A stretch of 64,000 nt of DNA from Brevibacterium sp. S22 (GCF_004745485.1 NZ_RHFG01000004.1:1-64000), one strand, 5' to 3'. Shown: positions 34,109 through 42,726, counted from the first letter of the stretch. The notes: generated by a model not told the origin, from the letters alone. Translations and numbers: made by a program.

Positions 34109-34123
34109 TGAGAATCATTATCG
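34109..34123 (-). promoter_or_regulatory. Zur-like box
   Basis: TGAGAATCATTATCG is an imperfect 7-1-7 dyad close to the TGAAAATGATTTTCA-type Zur/Fur-family consensus. It lies 18-32 bases upstream of the aztD start. Zur rather than Fur is inferred from the gene's function. Confidence 0.7.
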
Positions 34124-34305
34124 TTAGCAGGTTGATACTAACCCGATGTGGTGTTGAGATGCGAAACCCGTGCCATATGCTCGGCGGCGGCGAGCCGCAG
34201 TGCGATACACCCGTGCAGCGACGCAGGAGATCCGGATCAATCCCCTGACGTCGAGGGTCAGCCGGCGAGTTCGCGGGCCGGCCCGACTATGTCATGGCTC
34301 ACTGT

Positions 34306-34311
34306 TACGGT
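34306..34311 (+). promoter_or_regulatory. -10 element of a leaderless promoter
   Basis: TACGGT, six bases, then ATG 34318. Confidence 0.6.
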
Positions 34312-34317
34312 AGTGCC

Positions 34318-34671
34318 ATGGCCAGTGTGACTGAACTCGTGAAGCGCTACTACTCCACCGTCGATGCCGGAGATGCGGGTGCCACCTCGGCACTGTTCGC
34401 CGCCGACGCCAGCTATGATCGCCCCGGCTATCCGACGATGGTCGGCCAGCAGATCACCGACTTCTATCACGGCGAGCGCGTCATCGAATCAGGTGCGCAT
34501 TCGCTGCAGGAGATCCTCGTCGACGGCGATCGCGCTTCCAGCCGCGGTGTCTTCAGCGGTCGACTCAAGGACGGCTCGGAGACCTCGGTGGGCTTCGCCG
34601 ACTTCTTCCTCTTCGACACCGAGGGCCTCATCGCCGAACGCACCACGTACTTCTACCAGGCAGCGGTCTGA
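34318..34671 (+). CDS. SnoaL-like/NTF2-fold protein
   Basis: The 117-residue protein has the SnoaL pattern: VTELVKRYYSTVDAGDAGATSALFAADASYDRPG at the N-terminus and a C-terminal FADFFLFDTEGLIAERTTYFYQ. These cone-shaped proteins include isomerases, hydrolases and ligand binders; activity cannot be assigned. A leaderless promoter fixes the start at 34318. The 110 bases after the stop contain repeated CCTGAG/CTCAG blocks. Confidence 0.8.
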   Translation: MASVTELVKRYYSTVDAGDAGATSALFAADASYDRPGYPTMVGQQITDFYHGERVIESGAHSLQEILVDGDRASSRGVFSGRLKDGSETSVGFADFFLFDTEGLIAERTTYFYQAAV

Positions 34672-34781
34672 GGCCTGGGCCGTCCTGAGCCTCAGACCGT
34701 CCTGAGTCTCAGATCTGCTCCGCTGGGCCGAGCGCCAGTTGCCGGAGTCAGGTCCAGTCGCCGCCTGAGGGGCCAGTCACC

Positions 34782-35702
34782 TCAGATGTCTTTGCCGCGG
34801 GCTTCGAGCACCGCTTTCTGGATCCGGTCGCGGACCGCGGCGGCCTGCGGGGTCGGCTGTGGCCCATAGGCTTCTTCTACCTGTCCGAAGACCTCTTCCA
34901 TGCCCGCGGGGTCGACGTCGACGGGCAGGTCTTCGATAGCGGCGAACGCCGGACCGATATGCTCCATGAACCCGCGGATCCCGGCTTCTCCCCCGCCGAA
35001 GTGCATGCCTTCGAACTGGCCGACGGCCGACCACCGCAAGCCCAGGGAATTCTTCATCACCGTGTCGAGCTCCTCGGCCGTGACGACTCCATTCTGCACG
35101 AGCGAGATCGCCTCCTTCATCAGCGCATTCTGCAGACGGTTGCCGACGAATCCACGGATCTCGCGCCCCAGCACCACCGGTTCGCGACCGCAGCTGCGGT
35201 AGAACCCGACCGTGGCGTCCACGGTCTCCTGCGAGGTCTGCGGGGAGGGCACGACCTCGACGAGCGGCATAAGGTGCGGCGGATTGAACGGGTGGCCGAC
35301 GATGACGCGGGATGCCGCCGGCTCCGGCAGCGCGGACGCAATCGATGAGGCCGGGATCGTCGACGATGACGTTGCGAACACGGCCTGCCGCGGAGCCGCC
35401 TCGGCGATCTGGGAGAACAGCTCCGGCTTCGCTTCGGGATCCTCGGGACCGCATTCCTGAACGAAGTCGACGCCGGCCACGGCGGCCTCGACGGATTCGG
35501 CGGCCTCGACGGTGCCGACGTCAGAGGCCAACTCGCCCCTGGCCGAGGCATCAGCGGTGACCTCGGCCTGCAGGCCGGCGACCACCTCGGCGAGGTCGGA
35601 TCGGGGGTCGAAGACCCGCACCGTGTAACCGCTGCGCGCGAAGAGGAAGGCGAACGATCGACCGATGGTCCCGGCTCCGATGACAGCGACTGAAGAGCTC
35701 AT
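34782..35702 (-). CDS. 3-hydroxyacyl-CoA dehydrogenase-type NAD-binding enzyme
   Basis: The 306-residue protein has a Rossmann fold at the N-terminus (VIGAGTIGRS, residues 7-16), an active-site TSSSTI segment near residue 111, catalytic His137 in GHPFNPPHLMPLVEVV with Glu149, and a C-terminal helical domain with GNRLQNALMKEA. Single-domain enzymes of this length include 3-hydroxybutyryl-CoA, L-carnitine and L-gulonate 3-dehydrogenases, so the substrate is open. TAGCCT six bases before ATG 35702 marks a leaderless promoter. It is divergent from the GNAT gene. Confidence 0.85.
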   Translation of the reverse strand: MSSSVAVIGAGTIGRSFAFLFARSGYTVRVFDPRSDLAEVVAGLQAEVTADASARGELASDVGTVEAAESVEAAVAGVDFVQECGPEDPEAKPELFSQIAEAAPRQAVFATSSSTIPASSIASALPEPAASRVIVGHPFNPPHLMPLVEVVPSPQTSQETVDATVGFYRSCGREPVVLGREIRGFVGNRLQNALMKEAISLVQNGVVTAEELDTVMKNSLGLRWSAVGQFEGMHFGGGEAGIRGFMEHIGPAFAAIEDLPVDVDPAGMEEVFGQVEEAYGPQPTPQAAAVRDRIQKAVLEARGKDI

Positions 35703-35708
35703 GCGTCC

Positions 35709-35714
35709 AGGCTA
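35709..35714 (-). promoter_or_regulatory. -10 element of a leaderless promoter (minus strand)
   Basis: TAGCCT on the minus strand, six bases, then ATG 35702. Confidence 0.6.
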
Positions 35715-35810
35715 TACCCGCCCCACCAGCTCAGGCGGCGGCGTTCGCCGTAGTCGAATCGTTGCCGTGCACGGCACGCCGAGGCCGGGATCGGGTGGCA
35801 CAATGTCACC

Positions 35811-36674
35811 ATGAGTGCGAACCCAGAGCTGAGAACAGTGGACTCGGAGATCCTCGCCCTGGCGGAGGACGAATACGCCGCCGCGGCCGAGACCGCGCGC
35901 ATCGACGTGCGCGAGATCCACACCGCCGAGGAGGCGGCCCGGGCCTCGCTGCTGCTCGATGAGGTGTGGAGCGTCGACGAGACCGGGTCGACCGTCTTCG
36001 AACCCAGCCTCATCATCGCCTTCGCCCACGCCGGCAACTATGTCTCGGCTGCGTACAGCGTCGACGAACCCGACGAGATGATCGGTGTGACCATCGGCTT
36101 CTTCGGCCAACCTCTGGGCACAGTCATGCACTCGCATATCGCTGGGGTCCGCCACCAGGTCATCGGCCGAGGCGCGGGATCGGCGATGAAGCTGCACCAG
36201 CGCCTGTGGTGCCTCAACCTCGGCATCACCGAGATGACCTGGACCTTCGACCCGCTGGTCGCCCGCAACGCCTACTTCAACTTCCAGCGCCTGGGCGTCG
36301 GCATGGTCGAATACCTCGAGGACTTCTACGGGCAGATGCGCGACGGAGTGAACTCCGGGCAGGCCAGCGACCGGATGATGGTCTCGTGGCCGCTCGGCCG
36401 GCCGGCACGGGTCTCGGTCGTCGATCCTGGCTCCGCGTTCCCGTGCCTGCGCGCCGATGACGACGGGGAGCCGCTGGTCAGCGAGGTGCCGAAGGAGACC
36501 GAGTTCGTCTCGCTCGACTTCCCCTCCGACATCGAGGACCTGCGCGGCCAGGATGCCGAGCTGGCCAGCCGATGGCGACTGGCGCTGCGCACGGCGCTGA
36601 CAGGCCTCGTCGGTGACGGCTGGGTCGTCGACACCTGCCTCAAGGGCGGCACCTACCTCCTCCACCACCCCTGA
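35811..36674 (+). CDS. GNAT-fold acetyltransferase (COG3375-like)
   Basis: The 287-residue protein is longer than a standard GNAT. The acetyl-CoA loop is present as VRHQVIGRGAGSAMKLHQR (near residues 108-127), followed by EMTWTFDPLVARNAYFNFQRLG, a block diagnostic of the COG3375 group of predicted acetyltransferases. The substrate is unknown. CACAAT, six bases upstream of ATG 35811, suggests a leaderless mRNA. Its last codons and stop are the first unit of a tandem repeat that continues downstream. Confidence 0.75.
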   Translation: MSANPELRTVDSEILALAEDEYAAAAETARIDVREIHTAEEAARASLLLDEVWSVDETGSTVFEPSLIIAFAHAGNYVSAAYSVDEPDEMIGVTIGFFGQPLGTVMHSHIAGVRHQVIGRGAGSAMKLHQRLWCLNLGITEMTWTFDPLVARNAYFNFQRLGVGMVEYLEDFYGQMRDGVNSGQASDRMMVSWPLGRPARVSVVDPGSAFPCLRADDDGEPLVSEVPKETEFVSLDFPSDIEDLRGQDAELASRWRLALRTALTGLVGDGWVVDTCLKGGTYLLHHP

Positions 36675-36738
36675 GGCGCCACCTCATCACTCCTGAGGTG
36701 CCTCCTCATCACCCTTGAGGGACCACCTCCACCACCTT
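36660..36738. repeat. about 22-bp tandem repeat spanning a stop codon
   Basis: Units of about 22 bp, each ending CCTGAGG or TTGAGGG and containing CACCTCATCA/CCTCCACCACC, run from the final codons of the GNAT gene through its TGA and two or three copies further. The stop-codon context itself appears to have been duplicated. Confidence 0.65.
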
Positions 36739-36792
36739 GGCTGAATCACCCCTGAGCAGGCCATCAGGCACCCATTTCACCAGCCTCTTCCT

Positions 36793-36862
36793 CGAGACAA
36801 CGGTGGAGGGCCGAGACCACGCTGTGTGCACCGTGGTCTCGGCCCTCCACCGTTCTTTCGGC
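36793..36862. repeat. intergenic palindromic repeat, copy B
   Basis: Arms 36801-36821 and 36832-36852 are perfectly complementary over 21 bp around a 10-base loop containing TGTGCAC. CGAGACAACGG before and CCGTTCTTTCGG after extend the pairing imperfectly to about 68 nt. The CCGAGACCAC/GTGGTCTCGG core is shared with copies A and C. Confidence 0.8.
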
Positions 36863-36909
36863 TGATTCGCCTGGGCAGGGGGCTTGAAACAGGCAAGCAC
36901 CTAACCCGT

Positions 36910-36931
36910 CAGGCGGAGTCCGAGCCGCCTG
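36910..36931 (+). terminator. hairpin before the AT-rich segment
   Basis: CAGGCGG (36910-36916) and CCGCCTG (36925-36931) pair with an eight-base loop, followed by CTATTTG. It is a plausible terminator on the plus strand. Confidence 0.5.
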
Positions 36932-37004
36932 CTATTTGATATCTATATATAGTTTTTGATGTTATTTGCTTGCGCTTAATGATCCAGAACATCAGAATGG
37001 ACTC

Positions 37005-37976
37005 ATGTTCCGGACTGTGACGCGGGTCGAACTCGCCGAACTCGATATGCCTCGCGCTGACCTTGCAGAGGCCCTGGACTGCTGTCTGGAGAAGGTGCGC
37101 AGAGGCCACTTCATCGTCAAGTCGATTTGCTCGCACACTCACTTCGACACCATTCGCCACTTGCTGAGCGGGCCAGGCATCACATTTCCCACATTCCGCG
37201 GCGACATCAGAGACGATGCAGAGAAACTCCGGATGAGCATCGCCACTCGGCGGGAGTCTCTGCTGCCCAAAGACGCCTTCTCACACATGTCAGCAGCACT
37301 GCTGCATGGTCTCGACCCTGTTGAGCTCGGGACGGAGAAGGTGGAGATCACCCGGCCCGACTACTCTCGCTCGTACTCGGACCTCGTGTTCTACGCTCGC
37401 GATCTTGCCGAAGACGACGTCGATCGCACCCTCGGCAGCCCAGTGACCACGCTGGCCAGGACTCTTGCCGACATCGCCCTCGACCACCGCCTCGAAGTTT
37501 CGGTGCCGCTGATCTCGGAGGGGCTGAGAGAACGACACATCAGCAAGGAGGCACTCAGGCCGAAACTCGCTCCGGGCCGCCGGGGCCGGAAGCGCGCTCT
37601 GCTCGCACTCGAGCTGGCAAGCGAACTCCACGAGTCAGCGGCCGAGGCGTTCTGCGCGGTCAAGTTCCACCGGCACGGCATCACTGGAATGACACCACAG
37701 GTCACCGCCTACTCCTCGACCGGAGTATTCATCGGCAGGAACGACTTTCGGCAGGAGGAGGCCCGCGTCATCGTGGAGGTTCACGGGGTCGGCAAGTACT
37801 ACATGCATCCCGATGGCCCCGACACGGCCGCACGCCAGAATCACCAGCGCAACATGAACCTCATCAACGCCGGATTCACAGTCTTCAACCTCACTTTCGG
37901 CGACCTCTTCCGACCACAGATCTTCGAGCAGATCAAAAAGACAATCGCCCAGGCCCTTGGGCAGCGACACCAGTGA
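37005..37976 (+). CDS. AbiEi-like/DUF559-type protein (endonuclease-fold C-terminus)
   Basis: The 323-residue protein resembles the actinobacterial proteins annotated as AbiEi antitoxin-like or DUF559. The N-terminal half (residues 1-190) contains a central SYSDLVFYARDLAEDDVDRTLGSPVTTLARTLADIA block typical of this group. The C-terminal part has a Vsr/PD-(D/E)xK-like core: an Asp in IGRNDFRQ, then VIVEVHGVGKYY, then NHQRNMNLINAGFTVFNLTFGDLF. The gene and its leader are visibly less GC-rich than the neighbours. No partner toxin gene adjoins. A defence or mobile-element role is inference. Confidence 0.65.
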   Translation: MFRTVTRVELAELDMPRADLAEALDCCLEKVRRGHFIVKSICSHTHFDTIRHLLSGPGITFPTFRGDIRDDAEKLRMSIATRRESLLPKDAFSHMSAALLHGLDPVELGTEKVEITRPDYSRSYSDLVFYARDLAEDDVDRTLGSPVTTLARTLADIALDHRLEVSVPLISEGLRERHISKEALRPKLAPGRRGRKRALLALELASELHESAAEAFCAVKFHRHGITGMTPQVTAYSSTGVFIGRNDFRQEEARVIVEVHGVGKYYMHPDGPDTAARQNHQRNMNLINAGFTVFNLTFGDLFRPQIFEQIKKTIAQALGQRHQ

Positions 37977-37995
37977 GCCGCAACTTTGCGCCCAA

Positions 37996-38061
37996 ACAAC
38001 TGCGGAGCGCCGAGACCACTGTGCACACAGCGTGGTCTCGGCGCTCCACCGTTGTCTCGGC
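37996..38061. repeat. intergenic palindromic repeat, copy C
   Basis: Arms 38004-38019 and 38032-38047 (GGAGCGCCGAGACCAC and its complement) are perfect over 16 bp, enclosing TGTGCACACAGC. A CCGTTGTCTCGG tail at 38050-38061 matches copies A and B. It lies between convergent genes. Confidence 0.8.
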
Positions 38062-38085
38062 TGCTATTCCCCAGCCGAGGTCAGC

Positions 38086-39717
38086 TCACTTCTCGTCCCA
38101 CTCCTTGCGCAGCAGCTTCTTGTCCAGCTTGCCCACTGAGGTGCGCGGCATCTCCTCGACGACGTTGACCTCGTCGGGCATCTGCCATTTCGCGAACCGT
38201 TCGCCGAGGGTGGCGATGATGTCTTCGCGAGTCACTTCGGAGCCGTCCGCGGCCACCACGTAGGCCACGGGGCGCTCGTCCCACTTCTCGTCGGGGACGC
38301 CGATGACGGCCGCCTCCTTGACGTTCGGGTTATCGAGGATCGCGTTCTCCATATCGATCGACGAGATCCATTCGCCTCCGGACTTGATGACGTCCTTGAG
38401 ACGGTCGGTGATCTTGAGGTAACCGTACTCATCGATGACGCCGACGTCGCCCGAGCGCCACCAGCCGTCGAGGAACCGGTCGGCATTGTCGGGGAGCTTG
38501 AAGTACGACTCGGTGATCCAGGGTCCGCGCATGAGGATCTCACCCATCGACTTACCGTCGCGCGGCAGCTCCTCACCTGTGGGATCGACGATCTTGAGGT
38601 CGACGCCGACGATCGGCAGACCCTGCGAGCGCTTGAGATCCCAGCGCTCCTCCTCGCTGAGGTCCATGCCCGGTTTGAGCTTCCAGTTCGTCGTCGCCAG
38701 CGGGGTCGTCTCAGTGGCGCCGTAGCCGTGGATCACCTCGGCGCCGGTGATCTCCTTGAACCCGCGCATCATCGACAGCGGGGGTTCGGAGGATCCGGAC
38801 ACGAGGCGGACTCCGTTGAGGTCCGGCGGCTGCGGCATGTCCTTCATCATCGCGAGCATCGGGCCGAAGATCGCCGGTGCGCCGTTGGCCAGAGTCACCC
38901 CCTCCTCGATGAAGGCCTGACCGATCGCGCCGAATTCCTCGGCAGCGAACTTGCCCGGCAGCACGAGCTTGGCTCCGGAGGCCACAGCATTCTGCGGGAA
39001 GCCCCAGGACAGGACGTGGAACATCGGAGTGATCGGCATGACGCAGTCGTCGAAGGTCGCGTTCAGGGCCGCGAGCCCGCCCATGGTGTGCAGGTAGATC
39101 GAGCGATGAGAGTAGTAGACGCCCTTCGGCCGGCCGGTGGTGCCGGTGGTGTAGCCGGCGTAGGCGGCGGTCTTCTCGTCGACGACGGGCCAGTCGTAGG
39201 TCTCTGGCTTGTCGGCGATGAGGTCCTCGTAGAAGACGACGTTGTTCAGGCTCGTCTCGATCTCGGATGCGGGCTTGTCGGTCATGACGACCCAGCCCTT
39301 GACGTCGAGTTTCGGGGCGAGCGCCTCGGCGACGTGGAGGAGCGATTCGTCGACGAAGATCCAGTCGGACTTCGAGTGGCTGACGACGTAGGCGAGGTCT
39401 TCGGGCGCCAGGCGCAGGTTGAGTTGGAGCATGGTCGCGGCGACGCCGGGCACGGAGAAGTAGAGCTCGAGGTGGCGACGGGAGTTCCAGTCGATGACAC
39501 CGACCATGGAGCCGGCGCCGACGCCGAGTTCGTCGAGGCCGTGCGCCAGCTGAGCCATGCGCTTGAACTCGTCGGCGTAGTTCGATCTGCCCCACGATCC
39601 GTCCGAGCGGCGGTAGACGACTTCGGACTGGCCGAAGACCGTGGCCGCATGGCGGATGAGGGTGGTGGTATTGAGCTGGTAGCTGTCGCCCAAGGTGGAG
39701 GGGATACCGGTCAGCAT
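38086..39717 (-). CDS. long-chain fatty-acid-CoA ligase, FadD-type
   Basis: The 543-residue enzyme has the adenylate-forming motifs: [11 protein letters not shown] (residues 189-199), [37 protein letters not shown] split by the hinge, GGEWISS, and the C-terminal lysine in SVGKLDKK (about Lys530). [12 protein letters not shown] is typical of the long/medium-chain FadD group. AAGGAG lies just before ATG 39717. It follows the crotonase gene by 161 bp on the same strand; the two probably act together in beta-oxidation or aromatic-acid breakdown. Confidence 0.9.
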   Translation of the reverse strand: MLTGIPSTLGDSYQLNTTTLIRHAATVFGQSEVVYRRSDGSWGRSNYADEFKRMAQLAHGLDELGVGAGSMVGVIDWNSRRHLELYFSVPGVAATMLQLNLRLAPEDLAYVVSHSKSDWIFVDESLLHVAEALAPKLDVKGWVVMTDKPASEIETSLNNVVFYEDLIADKPETYDWPVVDEKTAAYAGYTTGTTGRPKGVYYSHRSIYLHTMGGLAALNATFDDCVMPITPMFHVLSWGFPQNAVASGAKLVLPGKFAAEEFGAIGQAFIEEGVTLANGAPAIFGPMLAMMKDMPQPPDLNGVRLVSGSSEPPLSMMRGFKEITGAEVIHGYGATETTPLATTNWKLKPGMDLSEEERWDLKRSQGLPIVGVDLKIVDPTGEELPRDGKSMGEILMRGPWITESYFKLPDNADRFLDGWWRSGDVGVIDEYGYLKITDRLKDVIKSGGEWISSIDMENAILDNPNVKEAAVIGVPDEKWDERPVAYVVAADGSEVTREDIIATLGERFAKWQMPDEVNVVEEMPRTSVGKLDKKLLRKEWDEK

Positions 39718-39878
39718 GGGACTCCTTCGGTCGTGCTGGGCTGCCGGCGAACCGCTCGGTTCGCCGGCAGCGGGTGGTCATTGCCGTCAGACTATCGGCT
39801 CAGGTGATGCCGATCACATCCGGCGCGGCAGGTGTTATCAATCAGAGACCCGACACCGAGGCGGGGCCGAGGCTGAAA

Positions 39879-40640
39879 TCATTCGCCGGTGAACGTCGGG
39901 GTGCGCTTCTCGAGGAACGCGGCGACGCCTTCGACGAAGTCCTGCGAAGCCCGCAGTCTGGCCTGCCCTTCGACCTCGCGGGAGAACGCCCCGTCGAGTT
40001 CGGTGAGCGTGGCATCGTTGATCGCGGATTTGGCCGCGGCCATGGCCTGCGGTGCTCCTTTGGCCCACGCCTCGGCGAGTTCCGCGGCGCGTGTGAGCTG
40101 CTCTCCGGCGGGGACGACCTCGCTGGCCAGGCCCCAGGCGAAGGCGTCGGCGGCGGGCAGCTTCTCCCCGGTCAGGGCCAGACGCAGGGCACGGTGCCGC
40201 CCCGCTGAGGCGGCGACGAGTGCCGTGGCGCCGCCGTCGGGCATGAGACCGATCTTCGCGAACGGAAGCATGAGGTAGGACTTCTCACTCATGACGAGAT
40301 AGTCGCAGGCCAGGGCGAACGAACAGCCGATTCCGGCGGCCGGCCCGGAGACCGCTGCGATCGTGGGCACAGGGGTGTCGACGATCCGGCGGATGATCGC
40401 ATTCGCCTGGTCGAGCTCGATCCCCTGCCTCTCGGCGGCTCCGCCCTGCAGGTCAGCCCCGGAGCTGAACGCCCGGTCATTGCCGGTGAGGACGATGGCC
40501 TGCGAGTTCGCCTCCGCCTCGGTCACGGCGTCGCCGATTGCCAGCACCGCCTCCTGCGTGAGGGCGTTGAGGCTCTCGGGCCGGTTGATCGTGATCGTGG
40601 TGACGCCACCACTGACGCTGACGAGAACGCTGTCGGACAA
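39879..40640 (-). CDS. enoyl-CoA hydratase/isomerase family protein
   Basis: The 253-residue crotonase-fold enzyme has both oxyanion-hole regions, AFSSGADLQGG and GPAAGIGCSFALACD. Where hydratases have a catalytic Glu in the P-E-x-x-x-G segment, this protein reads LPFAKIGLMPDGGA, lacking that Glu but with an Asp two residues after the glycine-Leu-Met. That pattern is typical of PaaG-like isomerases rather than hydratases. TTG 40640 is the start, six bases after AAGGAG. It lies first in a probable operon with the FadD-type ligase, behind a TTAACG palindrome. Confidence 0.85.
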   Translation of the reverse strand: MSDSVLVSVSGGVTTITINRPESLNALTQEAVLAIGDAVTEAEANSQAIVLTGNDRAFSSGADLQGGAAERQGIELDQANAIIRRIVDTPVPTIAAVSGPAAGIGCSFALACDYLVMSEKSYLMLPFAKIGLMPDGGATALVAASAGRHRALRLALTGEKLPAADAFAWGLASEVVPAGEQLTRAAELAEAWAKGAPQAMAAAKSAINDATLTELDGAFSREVEGQARLRASQDFVEGVAAFLEKRTPTFTGE

Positions 40641-40751
40641 TGCGACTCCTTACGTGCGAGCCCGGTGACCCGTGAGGTCGGGTGATCGGGGCGGCTGTTG
40701 GCACTCCTGCTTCCATGCGCTCAGAGGAGCGCATGTGCTTCCACCGCCACT

Positions 40752-40765
40752 TTAACGCACGTTAA
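40752..40765 (-). promoter_or_regulatory. candidate operator of the ligase/crotonase operon
   Basis: TTAACGCACGTTAA is a perfect dyad (TTAACG-CA-CGTTAA) about 110 bp upstream of the crotonase start, in GC-rich surroundings. TetR-type regulators of fatty-acid and aromatic-acid catabolism bind such sites; the protein is not in this window. Confidence 0.55.
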
Positions 40766-40909
40766 GTTGATCTGCGTCACATGTCCGCGGCGGGCTGATG
40801 GCGCTGAGCCTGCCCGAGGCGGATTCGCGGCGCCGAGCCTGTCCGCGGCAGACTCGCGGCACTGAGCCAGCCGAGCCCGGCGAGGAGGGGCGCTCACCCC
40901 GACGCTGCT

Positions 40910-41488
40910 TCAGCGCAGGGTCGCGTCCAGTTGGGAGGCAGTGAGTTCGCGGTCGGCGAAGACGAGCCGGATGGCTGCAGGGTCCGGGTTTCCGGCGTCC
41001 GGTGCCCGGTGGACGAGTTCGAATCCGAGCTTGCGCGCGACCTTCGCCGAGGCGGTGTTGTGTTCGAGCAGATAGGCCACGACCGGCAGTTCGGCGTCGA
41101 TGGTCGCTGCCGCTTCGGTCGCATCGCGGGAGACCGCGGTCGCCAGCCCTCTCCCCTGAGCCTCGGGCCGAAATCGGTAGCCGAGATTCCAGAACGCTCC
41201 GGGCACACTGCGGGAGGCCCCGGGTTCGGACACCCCACGCAGAGAGCAGCCGCAGTGGCCGAGGATGTCTGCGCCGGCGGCCTCCCGGACCATCCACGGT
41301 CCGAGCCCGTCGAGTTCCCATTGCTGAGCCAGGCGTGCCAGGATCGCCTTCGCCTCGCCCTTTGCCGTCATCCTCCCGCTGGGCAGATGCGTCCATACTC
41401 GCCGGTCGGATTCGACGGCGAAGAACTGCTCCACGTCCTTCGCACTCGGCCGGTCGAGCACGTAGCCCCCGACCGGAGTAGGACCCAT
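40910..41488 (-). CDS. GNAT-family acetyltransferase (RimJ/RimL type)
   Basis: The 192-residue protein has the RimJ/RimL N-acetyltransferase layout: LGYRFRPEAQGRGLATAVSRDA as the acetyl-CoA loop and YLLEHNTASAKVARKLGFELV as the C-terminal core. Its start overlaps the stop of the PLP-enzyme gene (ATGA at 41485-41488), so it is translationally coupled to it. It may acetylate a product or intermediate of that enzyme; this is inference. Confidence 0.85.
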   Translation of the reverse strand: MGPTPVGGYVLDRPSAKDVEQFFAVESDRRVWTHLPSGRMTAKGEAKAILARLAQQWELDGLGPWMVREAAGADILGHCGCSLRGVSEPGASRSVPGAFWNLGYRFRPEAQGRGLATAVSRDATEAAATIDAELPVVAYLLEHNTASAKVARKLGFELVHRAPDAGNPDPAAIRLVFADRELTASQLDATLR

Positions 41489-42720
41489 CAGCCCAGCGCC
41501 GCCTCGAGGTCGACCCACAGATCGTCGAGGTTCTCGATCCCCACGCTCAGTCGGATCAGTCCCTCGGGCACCGTCTCCGGCTCGGCGGCGTGCCGGCGCC
41601 GGCGTTCGATGAGGGATTCCACGCCGCCCAGGGAGGTCGCCGGTGTCCACAGGCGGACCGCCTCGGTAATGGCGGTGGCCTTCTCCGCCGTATCGACGGT
41701 GAAGGCGATGATCGCACCGAAGCCCTTCATCTGCCCGGCCGCGCGGGCGTGGCCGGGGTCGTTCGGCAGGCCCGGGTAGCGGGTCTCGACGACGGCGGGG
41801 TGGGCGGCGAGGCGCTCGGCGATGGCTTGCGCGTTGGCCTGCGCGCGGTCGAGGCGGACGGCCAGGGTGCGCAGCCCGCGCAGAGCCAGCCAGACTTCGA
41901 AGGGCCCGGCGATTCCCCCGCGCATCGAGCGTTCTGTGTGCAGCTGCTCCCGCAGCTCGCCGCTGCTGGTCAGGGCCGCGCCGAGGACGACGTCGGAGTG
42001 GCCTGCCAGGTATTTCGTCACTGAGTGCACGACGATGTCGGCGCCCAGATCGAGCGGAGTCTGCAGCAGCGGAGTGGCGAATGTGTTGTCCACGGAGATG
42101 AGGAACCCGCGGTCCTTCGCTGCCGCGATCAGCACGGGAACGTCGGCGACCTCGAGCATCGGATTCGTCGGCGATTCGATCCACAGCATCCCCGGGGATC
42201 CGGCTCCGCCCGTTCTCGCCGAGGCGGCCGTCCCCTCCGCTGCCACCTGGTCCGTCCTCGCGTGCCCCGCTTCGTCGAGGGAGGCGATGACCGCCTCGGT
42301 GTCGGAGATGTCGACGGTGACGAGGTCGAAGTTCTGACGCTTTGCGATCTGCTCCGCGGAGGCGAGCGCACCCTGGTAGCTGTGGGCCGGGATGATCAGA
42401 GTGCCGCCGGCGGGCACGAGGCTGATGACGGCCGAGATCGCCGCCAGACCGGAGCCGAAGACCAGTCCGGGAAGTGCCGCATGCTCGAGCTGCCCCAGAG
42501 CCTCTTCGAAGGGCGTCCATGCAGGGGTGTCGAAGCGGGCGTAGGCGTAGGGAGAAGCGGAGATGTCGCCCGTGCTCACGAAGGTCGAGGACAGATCGAT
42601 CGGCGGGTTCACCGCAGCGCCGTCCTGGCGCTGCGGGCGTCCGGTTTCGACGACGACGGTGTCCGGAGCGAGATCGGAACGAGTGGCGGGTGAGGAGGAG
42701 TCGGGATCAGGCTGTGTCAT
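41488..42720 (-). CDS. Cys/Met metabolism PLP-dependent enzyme (cystathionine gamma-synthase/lyase family)
   Basis: The 410-residue enzyme has the family's PLP site: Asp211 in SVDNTF and the Schiff-base Lys236 in HSVTKYLAGHSD. FGSGLAAISAV, WIESPTNPMLEVAD and ATSLGGVESLIERR are also signatures. It catalyses gamma- or beta-elimination or replacement in transsulfuration or methionine synthesis; MetB, MetC and CGL cannot be told apart reliably. An Ala/Gly-rich insert (residues 153-176) interrupts the large domain. TATATT six bases before ATG 42720 marks a leaderless promoter. Confidence 0.85.
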   Translation of the reverse strand: MTQPDPDSSSPATRSDLAPDTVVVETGRPQRQDGAAVNPPIDLSSTFVSTGDISASPYAYARFDTPAWTPFEEALGQLEHAALPGLVFGSGLAAISAVISLVPAGGTLIIPAHSYQGALASAEQIAKRQNFDLVTVDISDTEAVIASLDEAGHARTDQVAAEGTAASARTGGAGSPGMLWIESPTNPMLEVADVPVLIAAAKDRGFLISVDNTFATPLLQTPLDLGADIVVHSVTKYLAGHSDVVLGAALTSSGELREQLHTERSMRGGIAGPFEVWLALRGLRTLAVRLDRAQANAQAIAERLAAHPAVVETRYPGLPNDPGHARAAGQMKGFGAIIAFTVDTAEKATAITEAVRLWTPATSLGGVESLIERRRRHAAEPETVPEGLIRLSVGIENLDDLWVDLEAALG

Positions 42721-42726
42721 ATGTCC

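Larger units (their letters stand above)
36675..37004. other. intergenic region with repeats, terminator and AT-rich promoter
   Basis: In order: the tandem repeat after the GNAT stop, palindromic repeat copy B, a CAGGCGG/CCGCCTG hairpin (36910-36931), and an AT-rich stretch (36933-36972, with ATATCTATATATAG) that is unlike the surrounding DNA and probably holds the promoter of the next gene. Confidence 0.6.
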
